NCBI GenBank assembly: GCA_944384505.1
Contig: CALWTQ010000030.1
Location: 1-41,807, forward strand
Reading direction: 5' to 3'
From: an uncultured Mediterraneibacter sp.
GTDB lineage: Bacteria; Bacillota; Clostridia; Lachnospirales; Lachnospiraceae
DNA: 41,807 nucleotides
Numbering within the stretch: the stretch's first letter is position 1; every line of letters begins with the position of its first letter. A program made the position numbers and the translations under genes. Under the pieces are notes generated by a model. The model was given only the letters and a program-made list of their open reading frames with translations. It did no database searches and had not been told where the DNA came from. Positions 34,707-41,807 of the stretch are shown one piece after another.

Positions 34707-35642
34707 TTAAGCCCGTTCAAATATCCTCAGCTTTGCGCTCTTTGAACGGCTGTTCTGCGCCATCTCTTCCTCTGAGGGAAGGATTGGCTTTCTTGTAACC
34801 ACTCTCCCTTTTGATACTTTCCCACAGACACATACAGGAAAATGGTCCGGACAGGTGCATGGATTCTCATTCTTCCGAAATGCGCTCTTCACAATCCTAT
34901 CCTCCAGCGAATGAAACGTAATGATACAGATCCGTCCCCCCGGATTTAACATATCGATCATCTCATCCAGGGAGCTCTTAAGCACGTCCAGCTCATGATT
35001 CAGCTCAATTCGGATCGCCTGAAACGTCCGCTTTGACGGATGTCCCGAAGCCTTCCGGACCTTCATCGGTATGGCGTGCCGTATGATTTCATTCAGCTGC
35101 TCTGTCGTCTCGACCGGTTCTTTCTCCCGCTCCGCCACGATATGCTTCGCGATATTCTTCGCGAACCTGTCCTCCCCGTAGTCGCGGATCACACGGTAAA
35201 GTTCCGCCTCGCTGTAGCTGTTGACAATGTCCCTGGCCGTCATCTTCTGCCTCTGATCCATCCTCATGTCAAGAGGCGCGTCCACCCGGTATGAAAACCC
35301 TCTCTCAGCCGTATCAAGCTGATAGGAAGACACCCCCAGGTCAATGACGATTCCGTCCACCTTGTCAATGCCTAATTTCTGGAGCTGCGGCTTCATATCA
35401 CGGTAATTGCTCCGTATTATCGTGACCTTCTCCCCGAAGCCTTTCAGACGCTCTCCCGCCGCTTCGATCGCGGCCGCGTCCTGGTCTATGCCTATAAATC
35501 TCCCCTTGTCTCCCAGACGCGAGCACACTTCAAAGGCATGTCCCCCTCCTCCAAGTGTACCGTCTACATAAGTGCCGTCCGGTCTGACGTTAAGTCCGTC
35601 CACTGTCTCATGCAGCAGAACGGAAGTGTGTTTGAATGCCAT
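34707..35642 (-). CDS. rsmH: 16S rRNA (cytosine1402-N4)-methyltransferase
   Basis: A 311-aa SAM-dependent methyltransferase (MraW/RsmH) acting on the decoding region of 16S rRNA. Motifs are [15 protein letters not shown], the SAM-binding [12 protein letters not shown], and later [26 protein letters not shown] and [16 protein letters not shown]. The start at 35642 is chosen for AAGGAGGAG upstream, part of which overlaps the mraZ stop codon. The frame is open 18 codons further but inside mraZ. An 86-bp gap with no gene separates it from ftsL. Confidence 0.96.
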   Translation of the reverse strand: MAFKHTSVLLHETVDGLNVRPDGTYVDGTLGGGGHAFEVCSRLGDKGRFIGIDQDAAAIEAAGERLKGFGEKVTIIRSNYRDMKPQLQKLGIDKVDGIVIDLGVSSYQLDTAERGFSYRVDAPLDMRMDQRQKMTARDIVNSYSEAELYRVIRDYGEDRFAKNIAKHIVAEREKEPVETTEQLNEIIRHAIPMKVRKASGHPSKRTFQAIRIELNHELDVLKSSLDEMIDMLNPGGRICIITFHSLEDRIVKSAFRKNENPCTCPDHFPVCVCGKVSKGRVVTRKPILPSEEEMAQNSRSKSAKLRIFERA

Positions 35643-35652
35643 AATCTCCTCC

Positions 35653-36090
35653 TTAGATCCTGATTCCGATCGCTTCCATGCGTTCTGCGATAGCATCCAG
35701 ATCCTCTTCGCTTACCTGGCTGCGCTCTTCCCACAGATCCTTGTCCCAGATCTCAACGCGGTCCTGAACTCCCACCAGGACTACGTCCTTCTCCAGGTGC
35801 GCTGCTTTGCGGAGTGACGGCGGGACAAGAACTCTCCCCTGCTTGTCGAAGCTGCCCTCCGAAGCGCTTCCAAAAAAATAACGCTTAAAGATTCTGGCAT
35901 CCTTGTTCATACGTGGTAAGGTTTCAAGTTCGGCAACGAATTTGTTCCATTCTTCCTGAGAGTAAACAAAGAGGCATCCTTCCAGCCCGTTACAGATAAC
36001 AAAGCTGTCACCAAGGTCATCCCTGAGTTTTGCCGGAATGATGAGTCTTCCCTTTTCATCAATGCTATGGTTAAACTCTCCAAGTAACAT
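35653..36090 (-). CDS. mraZ: Transcriptional regulator MraZ
   Basis: A 145-aa protein with two tandem SpoVT/AbrB-like DNA-binding folds. Each has the signature pattern, [19 protein letters not shown] (about 9-27) and [18 protein letters not shown] (about 79-96). MraZ forms rings that bind direct repeats in its own promoter and represses the dcw cluster in the species studied. AAGGA lies 6 nt before the ATG. It is the first gene of the long minus-strand cluster and has a clear operator upstream. Confidence 0.97.
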   Translation of the reverse strand: MLLGEFNHSIDEKGRLIIPAKLRDDLGDSFVICNGLEGCLFVYSQEEWNKFVAELETLPRMNKDARIFKRYFFGSASEGSFDKQGRVLVPPSLRKAAHLEKDVVLVGVQDRVEIWDKDLWEERSQVSEEDLDAIAERMEAIGIRI

Positions 36091-36130
36091 TTGGAATCCT
36101 TTCTCTTAATGTGAGCCTCCACATCGCTCC

Positions 36131-36186
36131 CCACTTTACCCCACTTTCCACCACTTCTTACCACTTGACACCATTCTAAACCACCC
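36131..36186 (-). promoter_or_regulatory. MraZ operator: 10-bp-phased direct repeats
   Basis: AAGTGG occurs four times on the minus strand at exact 10-bp steps (plus-strand CCACTT at 36131, 36141, 36151 and 36161). Degenerate copies follow at 36171 and 36181. This is the TGGnn-N5 pattern of known MraZ sites. The repeats cover the -10 box and the start of the mRNA. Confidence 0.82.
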
Positions 36187-36201
36187 CGCCTCCTTTTTCA
36201 A
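36173..36201 (-). promoter_or_regulatory. Predicted sigma-A promoter of mraZ and the dcw cluster
   Basis: TTGAAA (36196-36201), a 17-bp spacer and TAGAAT (36173-36178) on the minus strand, overlapped by the MraZ repeats and 29 bp from the end of repeat F. Confidence 0.7.
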
Positions 36202-36230
36202 CCCCTTTTTTCGATTTTTTTGTGTGCTCC

Positions 36231-36704
36231 GGCTATAAAGTTCACTAACTTCCGGATGAGAAACGTCCGAAAACAGGGGCTATTTCTGAGACATATTCTG
36301 CGGGGATGGAGGATGAGGACGGGCTTCGCTCCAGGGGATAAGTGAAACTAAAAGCTGCGGCGACAGACTAAATACAAGGACTGACGGTGGACAACTCGCG
36401 TATCCGCTCAGACAATTCCACCGTCAGCCCTAACGTCTGCCGCCGCAGCTTCAAGTTTCGCTAATCCCCTTCCGAAGGCACCCGTCCTCATCCTCCATCC
36501 CCGCAGAATTTTTCTCGAAATGGGGCTGTTTTCTGGGCTTATCAAGCCGGAAGCCAGTGAATATATAGCTTCCGTAAGTGTGGCGCGGCCGGAAAGCTTT
36601 CGCAGTCGAAGGCCCACAAGCCGCGCCAACTTCGCGGTTCAGCCTATTTAGGCAATGGCACTTCCGGATGTGTTCCCCGAAAAGAGTTATTACCTAAATA
36701 GCTG
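36231..36704 (-). repeat. Composite palindromic repeat, copy F (inverted, palindrome 1 reduced)
   Basis: It lies in the opposite orientation to A-D. Positions 36231-36564 or so are palindrome 2, starting GGCTATAAAGTTCACTAAC. The apical stem is of the C/D type (GGACTGACGGTGGA) while the middle stem resembles A/B, so this copy is a mosaic. The GGCGCGGC-type spacer hairpin lies near 36581-36627. Palindrome 1 is reduced to about 65 bp (to 36704) that still forms a short palindrome, CAGCTATTTAGG with CCTAAATAGGCTG, without the large loop. It sits between the mraZ promoter and the small membrane protein gene. Confidence 0.9.
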
Positions 36705-36717
36705 GCCAACACAAAAA

Positions 36718-36741
36718 GGAGTACAGTCTAAACTGTACTCC
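36718..36741 (-). terminator. Terminator after the small membrane protein gene
   Basis: A perfect 10-bp stem, GGAGTACAGT (36718-36727) with ACTGTACTCC (36732-36741), followed on the minus strand by TTTTTGTG. Confidence 0.85.
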
Positions 36742-36767
36742 TCATGTCATTTCTTTATATTAATTTG

Positions 36768-37013
36768 TCATTCGCTTGTCGTCGCAAGACCGTTCAAATA
36801 TTCCGTGACTGCATCATAATTCACTTCTGCGACCACCCGTTCTTTGTTTGCTTCATGTATACCGTAAGCGGAATATCCCAGCCATCCGACAAGCGCCACC
36901 GCTGCCACCGTAAGTACTGCTTTGCGGACAAAGCTCATGATCTTCTGCCTGCGCATTATCTTCCTGCGGTTTGCTTTCTCCTTTTTATAGCGGTCCACCT
37001 TCTCCTGACTCAT
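36768..37013 (-). CDS. Small single-span membrane protein, unknown function
   Basis: An 81-aa protein. A very basic cytoplasmic head (QEKVDRYKKEKANRRKIMRRQK) is followed by one membrane helix (about 30-52). A short outer tail has EANKERVVAEVNYDAVTEYL. I set the start at ATG 37013 because AAAGGAG (37025-37031) is upstream of it. An ATG 13 codons earlier has no such site. I do not recognise a family. It has its own terminator and follows degV by 92 bp, so it may be the second gene of a degV transcript. Confidence 0.75.
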   Translation of the reverse strand: MSQEKVDRYKKEKANRRKIMRRQKIMSFVRKAVLTVAAVALVGWLGYSAYGIHEANKERVVAEVNYDAVTEYLNGLATTSE

Positions 37014-37105
37014 TCTTCCACGCACTCCTTTCGCCTTGACTGTTTCCGTCATCCGCCGGATGCAGCTCCGGTCCGGACACTATCCACAGTTTACCACAAA
37101 CCGGA

Positions 37106-37960
37106 TCAGAGCACAACAATTATTCCTCCGTCATTTGCGTACATCGTACTGATTCCCGCGGTGTCCACAATAAAGCTGTCCTTCACAGAGATGCGGTCCA
37201 GTATCATGCGCTCCACTGCCCGCGCGCGCTCAGGACAGTTGCAGTGCGCAATCCCCAGAATCTTGTTTTTTGTGTCCTTCCCTTCCTTTATAATCTGGTC
37301 AGCCATCTTTTCCAGAGCTCTCTTTATCCCCCTCGCCTGGCCGAGCTGGCAGATGGTTCCCTCAGGAGTGGACCCCATCACAGGCTTGATATTCAAAGCA
37401 CTTGCCACAAAAGATTTAATCCCCGTAAGCCTGCCGTTTTTCCTGAGTGTATCCAGATTCTCCAGAACAAAATACGTATGCTGTCCTTCTATATAACTCT
37501 CCACACAGCTGACCGTATCTCCAAATGCAAGCCCCTGTTCCTCACATTCACGGATTTTACATGCGATAAGCGTTTCTCCCACAGAAGCCGAACGGGAATT
37601 AAACACATAGATCTGCTTTTCTTCACCACTCTCCTGTGCATGTTCTTCTGCCCAGAGCTTTTTCCCCAGTACGGCACTGTTATAAGAGCCGCTCAGCTCA
37701 GAGGACAGCGTAACAACATAAACCCTCTTTTCATTCCCCTCATAGAGTTCCATATATTTCTCCGGCGACGGGCAGGAGGACTTCGGACATTCCGGGCTTG
37801 CGGCCACACGTTTGATAAAATCCGCCTGATCAAATGTCTCATCATCAATAATCTGGTCGCCGTCCACCAGCATACTTAAAGAAGCAGTCGTATAGACGCC
37901 GCTCTCTTTCATCCTGTGTGTCAGTTCGCCGCAGCTGTCAACGATAATCTTATAATCCAT
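37106..37960 (-). CDS. DegV family fatty-acid-binding protein
   Basis: A 284-aa protein of the DegV (FakB-like) family, which binds fatty acids and, with a FakA kinase, channels them to acyl-phosphate. Family features are the start MDYKIIVDSCGEL, CPSPEKYMELYEG, the SSELSGSYNSA and RSASVGETL lipid-site motifs, and LRKNGRLTGIKSFVASALNIKPVM. The start at 37960 has GGGAGGAAAG upstream. No fakA is nearby, as is common. A TATAAT lies upstream at 38001-38006. Confidence 0.92.
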   Translation of the reverse strand: MDYKIIVDSCGELTHRMKESGVYTTASLSMLVDGDQIIDDETFDQADFIKRVAASPECPKSSCPSPEKYMELYEGNEKRVYVVTLSSELSGSYNSAVLGKKLWAEEHAQESGEEKQIYVFNSRSASVGETLIACKIRECEEQGLAFGDTVSCVESYIEGQHTYFVLENLDTLRKNGRLTGIKSFVASALNIKPVMGSTPEGTICQLGQARGIKRALEKMADQIIKEGKDTKNKILGIAHCNCPERARAVERMILDRISVKDSFIVDTAGISTMYANDGGIIVVL

Positions 37961-38000
37961 GATCTTTCCTCCCAAACCGCAAAATATATTTTATATTTCT

Positions 38001-38029
38001 ATTATATGTAGTTTTGAATACCACATAAA
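38001..38029 (-). promoter_or_regulatory. Predicted promoter of degV
   Basis: TATAAT (38001-38006 on the minus strand) with a weak -35 TTTATG (38024-38029) at 17 bp. Confidence 0.4.
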
Positions 38030-38048
38030 AATATAGCATATATTTACA

Positions 38049-38089
38049 GAGAAAGGAAGCCCTTTTATACAAAAAGACTTCCTTTTCTC
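38049..38089 (-). terminator. Probable terminator after the second SEDS gene
   Basis: GAGAAAGGAAG (38049-38059) pairs with CTTCCTTTTCTC (38078-38089). The minus-strand side ends in CTTTCTCTG, a weak U-tract. Confidence 0.55.
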
Positions 38090-38095
38090 AGCAGT

Positions 38096-39571
38096 TCACT
38101 CCCCTTCAAGCCGTATCCGCCGGGAAATTCCCAGGGCAATTCCCATCTCCGCCATGAGGAACAAAATTGCCGTGCCCCCATAGCTGATAAACGGAAGCGT
38201 AATACCCGTTGTCGGCAAAAGTCCGGTTACAACCGCAATATTTAAAATAACCTGAAGCGCAATATGCGCAAATATGCCCGTGGCAATCAGAGAACCATAC
38301 AAGTCCGGCGCATTTCTCGCAATAAACATCAGCCGGTACAAGAGCACGCCAAAGAGCACAAGTATTAAAATTGCGCCGAACACTCCAAGCTCTTCGCAGA
38401 TCACTACCAGGATCATATCATTCTGCGCCTCGGGAATCACCCCAAGTTTCTGCGTGCTGTTTCCAAGACCTTTGCCAAAAAAGCCGCCGCTTCCGATCGC
38501 GTAAAGTCCCTGCATCACCTGGAAACTCTCTGTGTCAGCCGTGGCCTCCGGATTCAGCCACGCCACAATTCTCTGCACACGGAAATTATCACTGTTCGCC
38601 ACAGTCACAGACAAAATTATAATTCCCACTATAGCAATCGCCGCCCCGATTCCGAGCGCCACAAAGAATGGCTTTGTTTTCGGATGAATCACGAAAAACA
38701 GGATGCAGGTGATCGCCATTACAATAATCGCGGTACTCAGGTTGTCCGTCAGAAAGAGAACACCGCCGGACGCAATTGCTCCAAGAGCCAGAATCCGTAC
38801 CAATCCCTCCCAGGTATATGCTTTCTTTCCAAGCCTGCACAGCTCGTAGGAGATAAAAAGGATCACCGCGATCTTTGTGATCTCCGCCGGCTGGAGCGTC
38901 ATATTCCCCGGCAGCCTGATCCAGCGCCTCGCTCCATTCACTGTCTTTCCCAGAGGCGTCTGTACCAGTGCCATCATAACCATAGAGAAAATGTAAATCT
39001 CAACCGCAAACGCACCGTACAGATGATAATCAATCTTGGATACAATAAACATGGCGACAAATCCGGCTATACCGATCAGCGCCTGCTTTGAGAAATAGAA
39101 CATATCATCTCCCAGCTCAACCTGCGCTTCATAGGAACTGGTACTGTACAGCATAACCAGGCCGAAACACATAAGGAAAACAATCACAAGGAGAAGATCA
39201 AAATCGAAATACTGCGCTTCCGCCGTCTTTCCTTTTCTGCGGGCCAGAGCAGCCAGGCCGCTGACTCCGCTCCGGGCGCGCTTCACTTTTGGAGGAGTGC
39301 GGACCGGCTGTTCCGCCTGCGGTTTGGGAGTGCGGAGCACCTCCCGCCTCCGGTCAATTACTCTCTGATAGCTCTCATAGCCTGACCGCAGGCCTGCCGG
39401 ACGCATCGGACGGGTATCAGACAGGCTTCCGCGCCTCTGATTCACAGCCGTACGGTTCTGCTGTCCGGGCAGAGGCATAGGCTGAGTATCTCCCAGCCTG
39501 CTCCTGGCCGTTCTTCTGCTGCCTTTCTTCTGATCCTGCCTCCTGACAGGCCGGACAGTCCTGCTTCTCAT
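38096..39571 (-). CDS. SEDS peptidoglycan glycosyltransferase (FtsW/RodA family) with long basic N-terminus
   Basis: A 491-aa SEDS protein. Residues about 1-120 are a soluble, Arg/Pro/Gln-rich cytoplasmic extension containing a repeated (D)TRPM/DTQPM motif (GDTQPMP, SDTRPMRP). About ten membrane helices follow, with MLYSTSSY, GARRWIRLPGNMTLQPAEITK, GLYAIGSGGFFGKGLG, PEAQNDMILVVICEELG and TTGITLPFISYGGT. It is closer to FtsW than to RodA by these motifs. The start is ATG 39571, 8 bp after asnB, with GGTGAT as ribosome site, so the two genes are probably co-transcribed. Whether this or the SEDS gene at 26719 is the division enzyme is open. Confidence 0.9.
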   Translation of the reverse strand: MRSRTVRPVRRQDQKKGSRRTARSRLGDTQPMPLPGQQNRTAVNQRRGSLSDTRPMRPAGLRSGYESYQRVIDRRREVLRTPKPQAEQPVRTPPKVKRARSGVSGLAALARRKGKTAEAQYFDFDLLLVIVFLMCFGLVMLYSTSSYEAQVELGDDMFYFSKQALIGIAGFVAMFIVSKIDYHLYGAFAVEIYIFSMVMMALVQTPLGKTVNGARRWIRLPGNMTLQPAEITKIAVILFISYELCRLGKKAYTWEGLVRILALGAIASGGVLFLTDNLSTAIIVMAITCILFFVIHPKTKPFFVALGIGAAIAIVGIIILSVTVANSDNFRVQRIVAWLNPEATADTESFQVMQGLYAIGSGGFFGKGLGNSTQKLGVIPEAQNDMILVVICEELGVFGAILILVLFGVLLYRLMFIARNAPDLYGSLIATGIFAHIALQVILNIAVVTGLLPTTGITLPFISYGGTAILFLMAEMGIALGISRRIRLEGE

Positions 39572-39579
39572 ATCATCAC

Positions 39580-41460
39580 CTATCCCATATTCATAGCCGG
39601 ATGCATCGGCTTTCCATGTTCAAAAAACCTGTCATACCATACAAGGAAAATATATACTGTCCAAATCTTCCGGCTGTCATCCGTCTTCTCATTCGTATTC
39701 TTCCCTGCCTTGTGGTCATCCAGCATCTTCAACAGCATATCTGTGTTAAAAAACTTCTTCGCCGCAGCGGAGGAAAACATTGCCTTCACCCGGCTGTAAT
39801 ATTTATCTTCTTTCAGCCATACGCGGATCGGAATCGGGAAGCCCAGCTTCTTCTTCTCAGCAGTTTTGCTGCGGATACACCGCTCCGCTGCCGCGCGGAG
39901 GGCGACCTTCGTCTTAGGCGCGCGGACCTTGTAGTTCAGCGGAAGGCTCTCAGCCAGCTCCAGCACCTTTTTATCCAGGAACGGCACTCTTACCTCCAGG
40001 GAATTTGCCATTCCCATCTTGTCTCCCTTCATCAGGATATCATGGACAAGCCACAGATGAAGATCCACATACTGCATCTTTGTTACCGGATCTTTTCCCT
40101 TCACCCGGTCATACAGCGGACGGGTCACTTTCTGAATTCCGGGCCTGCAGCCTTTCTTCAGGATTTTAGAAGCCTCCCGCTCCGTGAAAATATTAGTCGC
40201 ATTGGCAAAATAGCGCTCCTCAAGCGTTTTCCCGTGGCGCATAAGGAAGCCTCTTCCTTTCATTCCGCGGGGCAGGCAGCGCTCGGCAAACTTGCCCAGC
40301 AGGCGCCGCACCGGGAATGGAATCTTGTTAAACGAAGTATGCTCCAGCGGCTCACAGTAAATATTATATCCTCCGAAAAGCTCGTCCGACCCCTCGCCCG
40401 AAAGCACGACTTTCACTTTCTTAGCCGCCTCTTCACTCAGGAAATACAGAGCGATCGCCGCCGGATCGGCCACCGGTTCATCCATGTAATACTGAATATC
40501 CGACAGCCTGTCCCAGTATTCATCCGGAGTAATGATTTTCGCGTCATTCTTCATATTGATGCTGGCCGCGAACTCCTTAGCGTCCTGAATCTCACTGTAT
40601 TTCCCCTCGTCAAAGCCAACAGTAAACGTGCGGTCCACCTGGCCGAGATAAGTCAGGTAACTGGAATCCACGCCGCTGGAAAGATAAGACGCGACTTCCA
40701 CATCACTGATCTTATGCATTTTAACAGACTCTTTCATAACCGACTCAACATCGTCCACGATCTCCTCAAAGGACTTCTTTGTGTCACCTCTGAAATCAGG
40801 TTCAAAATACCTGGTAATAGTCAGTTTCTGATTCTCATAGGTAAAATAGTGCCCCGGCTGCAGGCAGAATACTCCCTTAAAAAACGTCTCGTTGGTAGGA
40901 ACGAACTGAAAGGAAAGATAATTGCCCAGCGCATCCTCATTAAATATCTTATCAAACTTCGGATGCTCCATAAATGCTTTAATCTCTGACGCGAATAAAA
41001 ATGTCCCGTTCATCTGCGCATAATAAAACGGCTTAATGCCAAAGATATCCCTCGCGCCGAAAAGCCGCTTCTTCTTCGTGTCCCAGATCACAAAGCCATA
41101 CATGCCGCGAAGCCTGTCCACCAGCTTTTCGCCCCACTCTTCATATCCGTGAAGCAGGGTTTCCGAATCCGTGTTTGACACAAAGACATGTCCGGCCTCT
41201 ATCAGTTCCTCCCGGAGTTCCTGATAATTGTAAATCTCACCGTTGAACACAAGAACCATACTTCTGTCTTCATTGTAAAGAGGCTGGTCTCCCACCGAAG
41301 AAAGATCGATGATGCTCAGTCTCCGAAATCCCAGCGCCGCGTCCTCATCAATATATTTTCCCTCGCTGTCCGGTCCTCTGTGTATGATAGTATTCATCAT
41401 ATTGACTAAAACCTGTTCTCTGTCTTCTGCTTCGCCCACAAAGCCTGCGAATCCACACAT
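39580..41460 (-). CDS. asnB: Asparagine synthase (glutamine hydrolysing)
   Basis: A 626-aa cytoplasmic enzyme making asparagine from aspartate, ATP and glutamine. The start at 41460 is fixed by Cys2 (MCGFAGFVG), the amidotransferase nucleophile after Met removal, and by AAAAGGAG upstream. The glutaminase domain (1 to about 200) shows RGPDSEG, FNGEIYNYQELREEL and SDTE. The synthetase domain has the PP-loop SYLSSGVDSS and SGEGSDELFGGYN. It is 8 bp ahead of the second SEDS gene. No T-box leader is visible in the 128 bp up to the tRNA gene. Some AsnB-like enzymes amidate wall peptides instead; that is possible here given the neighbour but not shown. Confidence 0.93.
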   Translation of the reverse strand: MCGFAGFVGEAEDREQVLVNMMNTIIHRGPDSEGKYIDEDAALGFRRLSIIDLSSVGDQPLYNEDRSMVLVFNGEIYNYQELREELIEAGHVFVSNTDSETLLHGYEEWGEKLVDRLRGMYGFVIWDTKKKRLFGARDIFGIKPFYYAQMNGTFLFASEIKAFMEHPKFDKIFNEDALGNYLSFQFVPTNETFFKGVFCLQPGHYFTYENQKLTITRYFEPDFRGDTKKSFEEIVDDVESVMKESVKMHKISDVEVASYLSSGVDSSYLTYLGQVDRTFTVGFDEGKYSEIQDAKEFAASINMKNDAKIITPDEYWDRLSDIQYYMDEPVADPAAIALYFLSEEAAKKVKVVLSGEGSDELFGGYNIYCEPLEHTSFNKIPFPVRRLLGKFAERCLPRGMKGRGFLMRHGKTLEERYFANATNIFTEREASKILKKGCRPGIQKVTRPLYDRVKGKDPVTKMQYVDLHLWLVHDILMKGDKMGMANSLEVRVPFLDKKVLELAESLPLNYKVRAPKTKVALRAAAERCIRSKTAEKKKLGFPIPIRVWLKEDKYYSRVKAMFSSAAAKKFFNTDMLLKMLDDHKAGKNTNEKTDDSRKIWTVYIFLVWYDRFFEHGKPMHPAMNMG

Positions 41461-41588
41461 AATGCTGTCTCCTTTTCCGCTCCTGTAAAAAACAGGGCTC
41501 ATAATAGATAAGGAATCAGTTTCTGGTAAACCTTTTTACCTGATCTGATCCCTTATTGTAATCCAATGCCTTATCATTTATGCATCCA

Positions 41589-41663
41589 TCGGGGTGACAG
41601 GATTCGAACCTGCGACCTCACGGCCCCCAGCCGTGCGCTCTAACCAAACTGAGCCACACCCCG
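41589..41663 (-). tRNA. tRNA-Pro (anticodon GGG)
   Basis: A complete 75-nt cloverleaf on the minus strand. The acceptor is CGGGGTG/CACCCCG with discriminator A. The D-arm has GCTC/GAGC. The anticodon stem CACGG/CCGTG has loop CTGGGGG, giving anticodon GGG. The T-arm is GCAGG-TTCGAAT-CCTGT. The 3' CCA is not encoded. Confidence 0.97.
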
Positions 41664-41674
41664 CCGACTAAATT

Positions 41675-41703
41675 ATTATATATAATTTCCTCCCGCTTGT
41701 AAA
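41675..41703 (-). promoter_or_regulatory. Predicted promoter of tRNA-Pro
   Basis: TTTACA (41698-41703), a 17-bp spacer and TATAAT (41675-41680) on the minus strand, 11 bp before the tRNA and 27 bp from repeat G. It might also drive asnB, since no clear terminator separates them. Confidence 0.65.
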
Positions 41704-41730
41704 GGATTTTTTTCATAACAGATTAGATAA

Positions 41731-41807
41731 CAGCTATTTAGCGCACTAACATTTCCTGTGACTCACGTCCGGAAGCGGAGCGGATGGTTTGCGATACGTA
41801 TTCTGTG
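41731..41807 (+). repeat. Composite palindromic repeat, copy G (cut by window end)
   Basis: It begins CAGCTATTTAGCGCACTAAC and continues for 77 bp as in copies C and D (one C for T change in the GACTTACGTCC block), in the same orientation. The remainder is outside the window. Confidence 0.92.

Noticed and set aside
41461-41588. T-box riboswitch in front of asnB
   Set aside because: The region is 128 bp, has no AGGGTGGNACCGCG-like T-box sequence and no specifier-loop structure; only small hairpins are present.

Overview
The window looks like chromosomal core DNA from a spore-forming Lachnospiraceae-type member of the Clostridia; I cannot place it to genus. The grounds are a spoIIGA-sigE pair beside ftsZ, a division/cell-wall (dcw) cluster with tandem class B PBPs, HPr kinase next to uvrC, strong AGGAGG ribosome sites with frequent TTG/GTG starts, and Gram-positive sigma-A promoters. 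I see no prophage, CRISPR array, transposase or plasmid gene.

Layout. 1-653: repeat copy A and the typA promoter. 654-7505: typA, a PsiE-like membrane protein, hpf, yigZ-type gene (minus) and a class A PBP. 7603-11391 (minus): uvrC, hprK and a ROK glucokinase, read in that order. 11455-11857: repeat B. 11913-15639: ftsH (minus) and a DUF1846 gene (plus), divergent. 15642-16402: repeat C, then pyrG with a leader attenuator. 18220-19747 (minus): dus and a PAP2 phosphatase. 19892-20653: repeat D, then an ABC exporter. 22645-36090 (minus): mraZ, rsmH, ftsL, two class B PBPs, mraY, murD, ftsW/spoVE, ftsQ, half-repeat E, ftsZ, spoIIGA, sigE. 36231-36704: repeat F. 36768-41460 (minus): a small membrane protein, degV, then asnB and a second SEDS gene. 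41589-41663: tRNA-Pro(GGG). 41731-end: start of repeat G.

The genes are mostly envelope growth and division functions: class A and class B PBPs, two SEDS glycosyltransferases, lipid I/II precursor enzymes (mraY, murD), division scaffold proteins (ftsZ, ftsQ, ftsL) and their regulator mraZ. The cluster runs into the Spo0A-switched spoIIGA-sigE unit, so vegetative division and early mother-cell sporulation genes sit side by side. Translation and stress genes (typA, hpf, ftsH, dus) and nucleotide/amino-acid genes (pyrG, asnB) fill the rest.

The most unusual element is a dispersed intergenic repeat, seven copies in 42 kb. A full copy is about 760 bp and consists of two ~345-bp palindromes joined by a ~70-bp spacer with its own small GC-rich hairpin. 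Each palindrome is bounded by CAGCTAT..AG..CACTAAC-type ends. Each carries the same asymmetric apical loop but in opposite orientation, so the two loops of one strand are complementary to each other. Stem sequences differ between copies with compensating changes, and every copy ends about 12-33 bp upstream of a predicted promoter. It encodes no convincing protein. I do not recognise it as a named family and treat it as the best candidate here for an undescribed system: a large structured RNA, or a hairpin-based non-autonomous mobile element.
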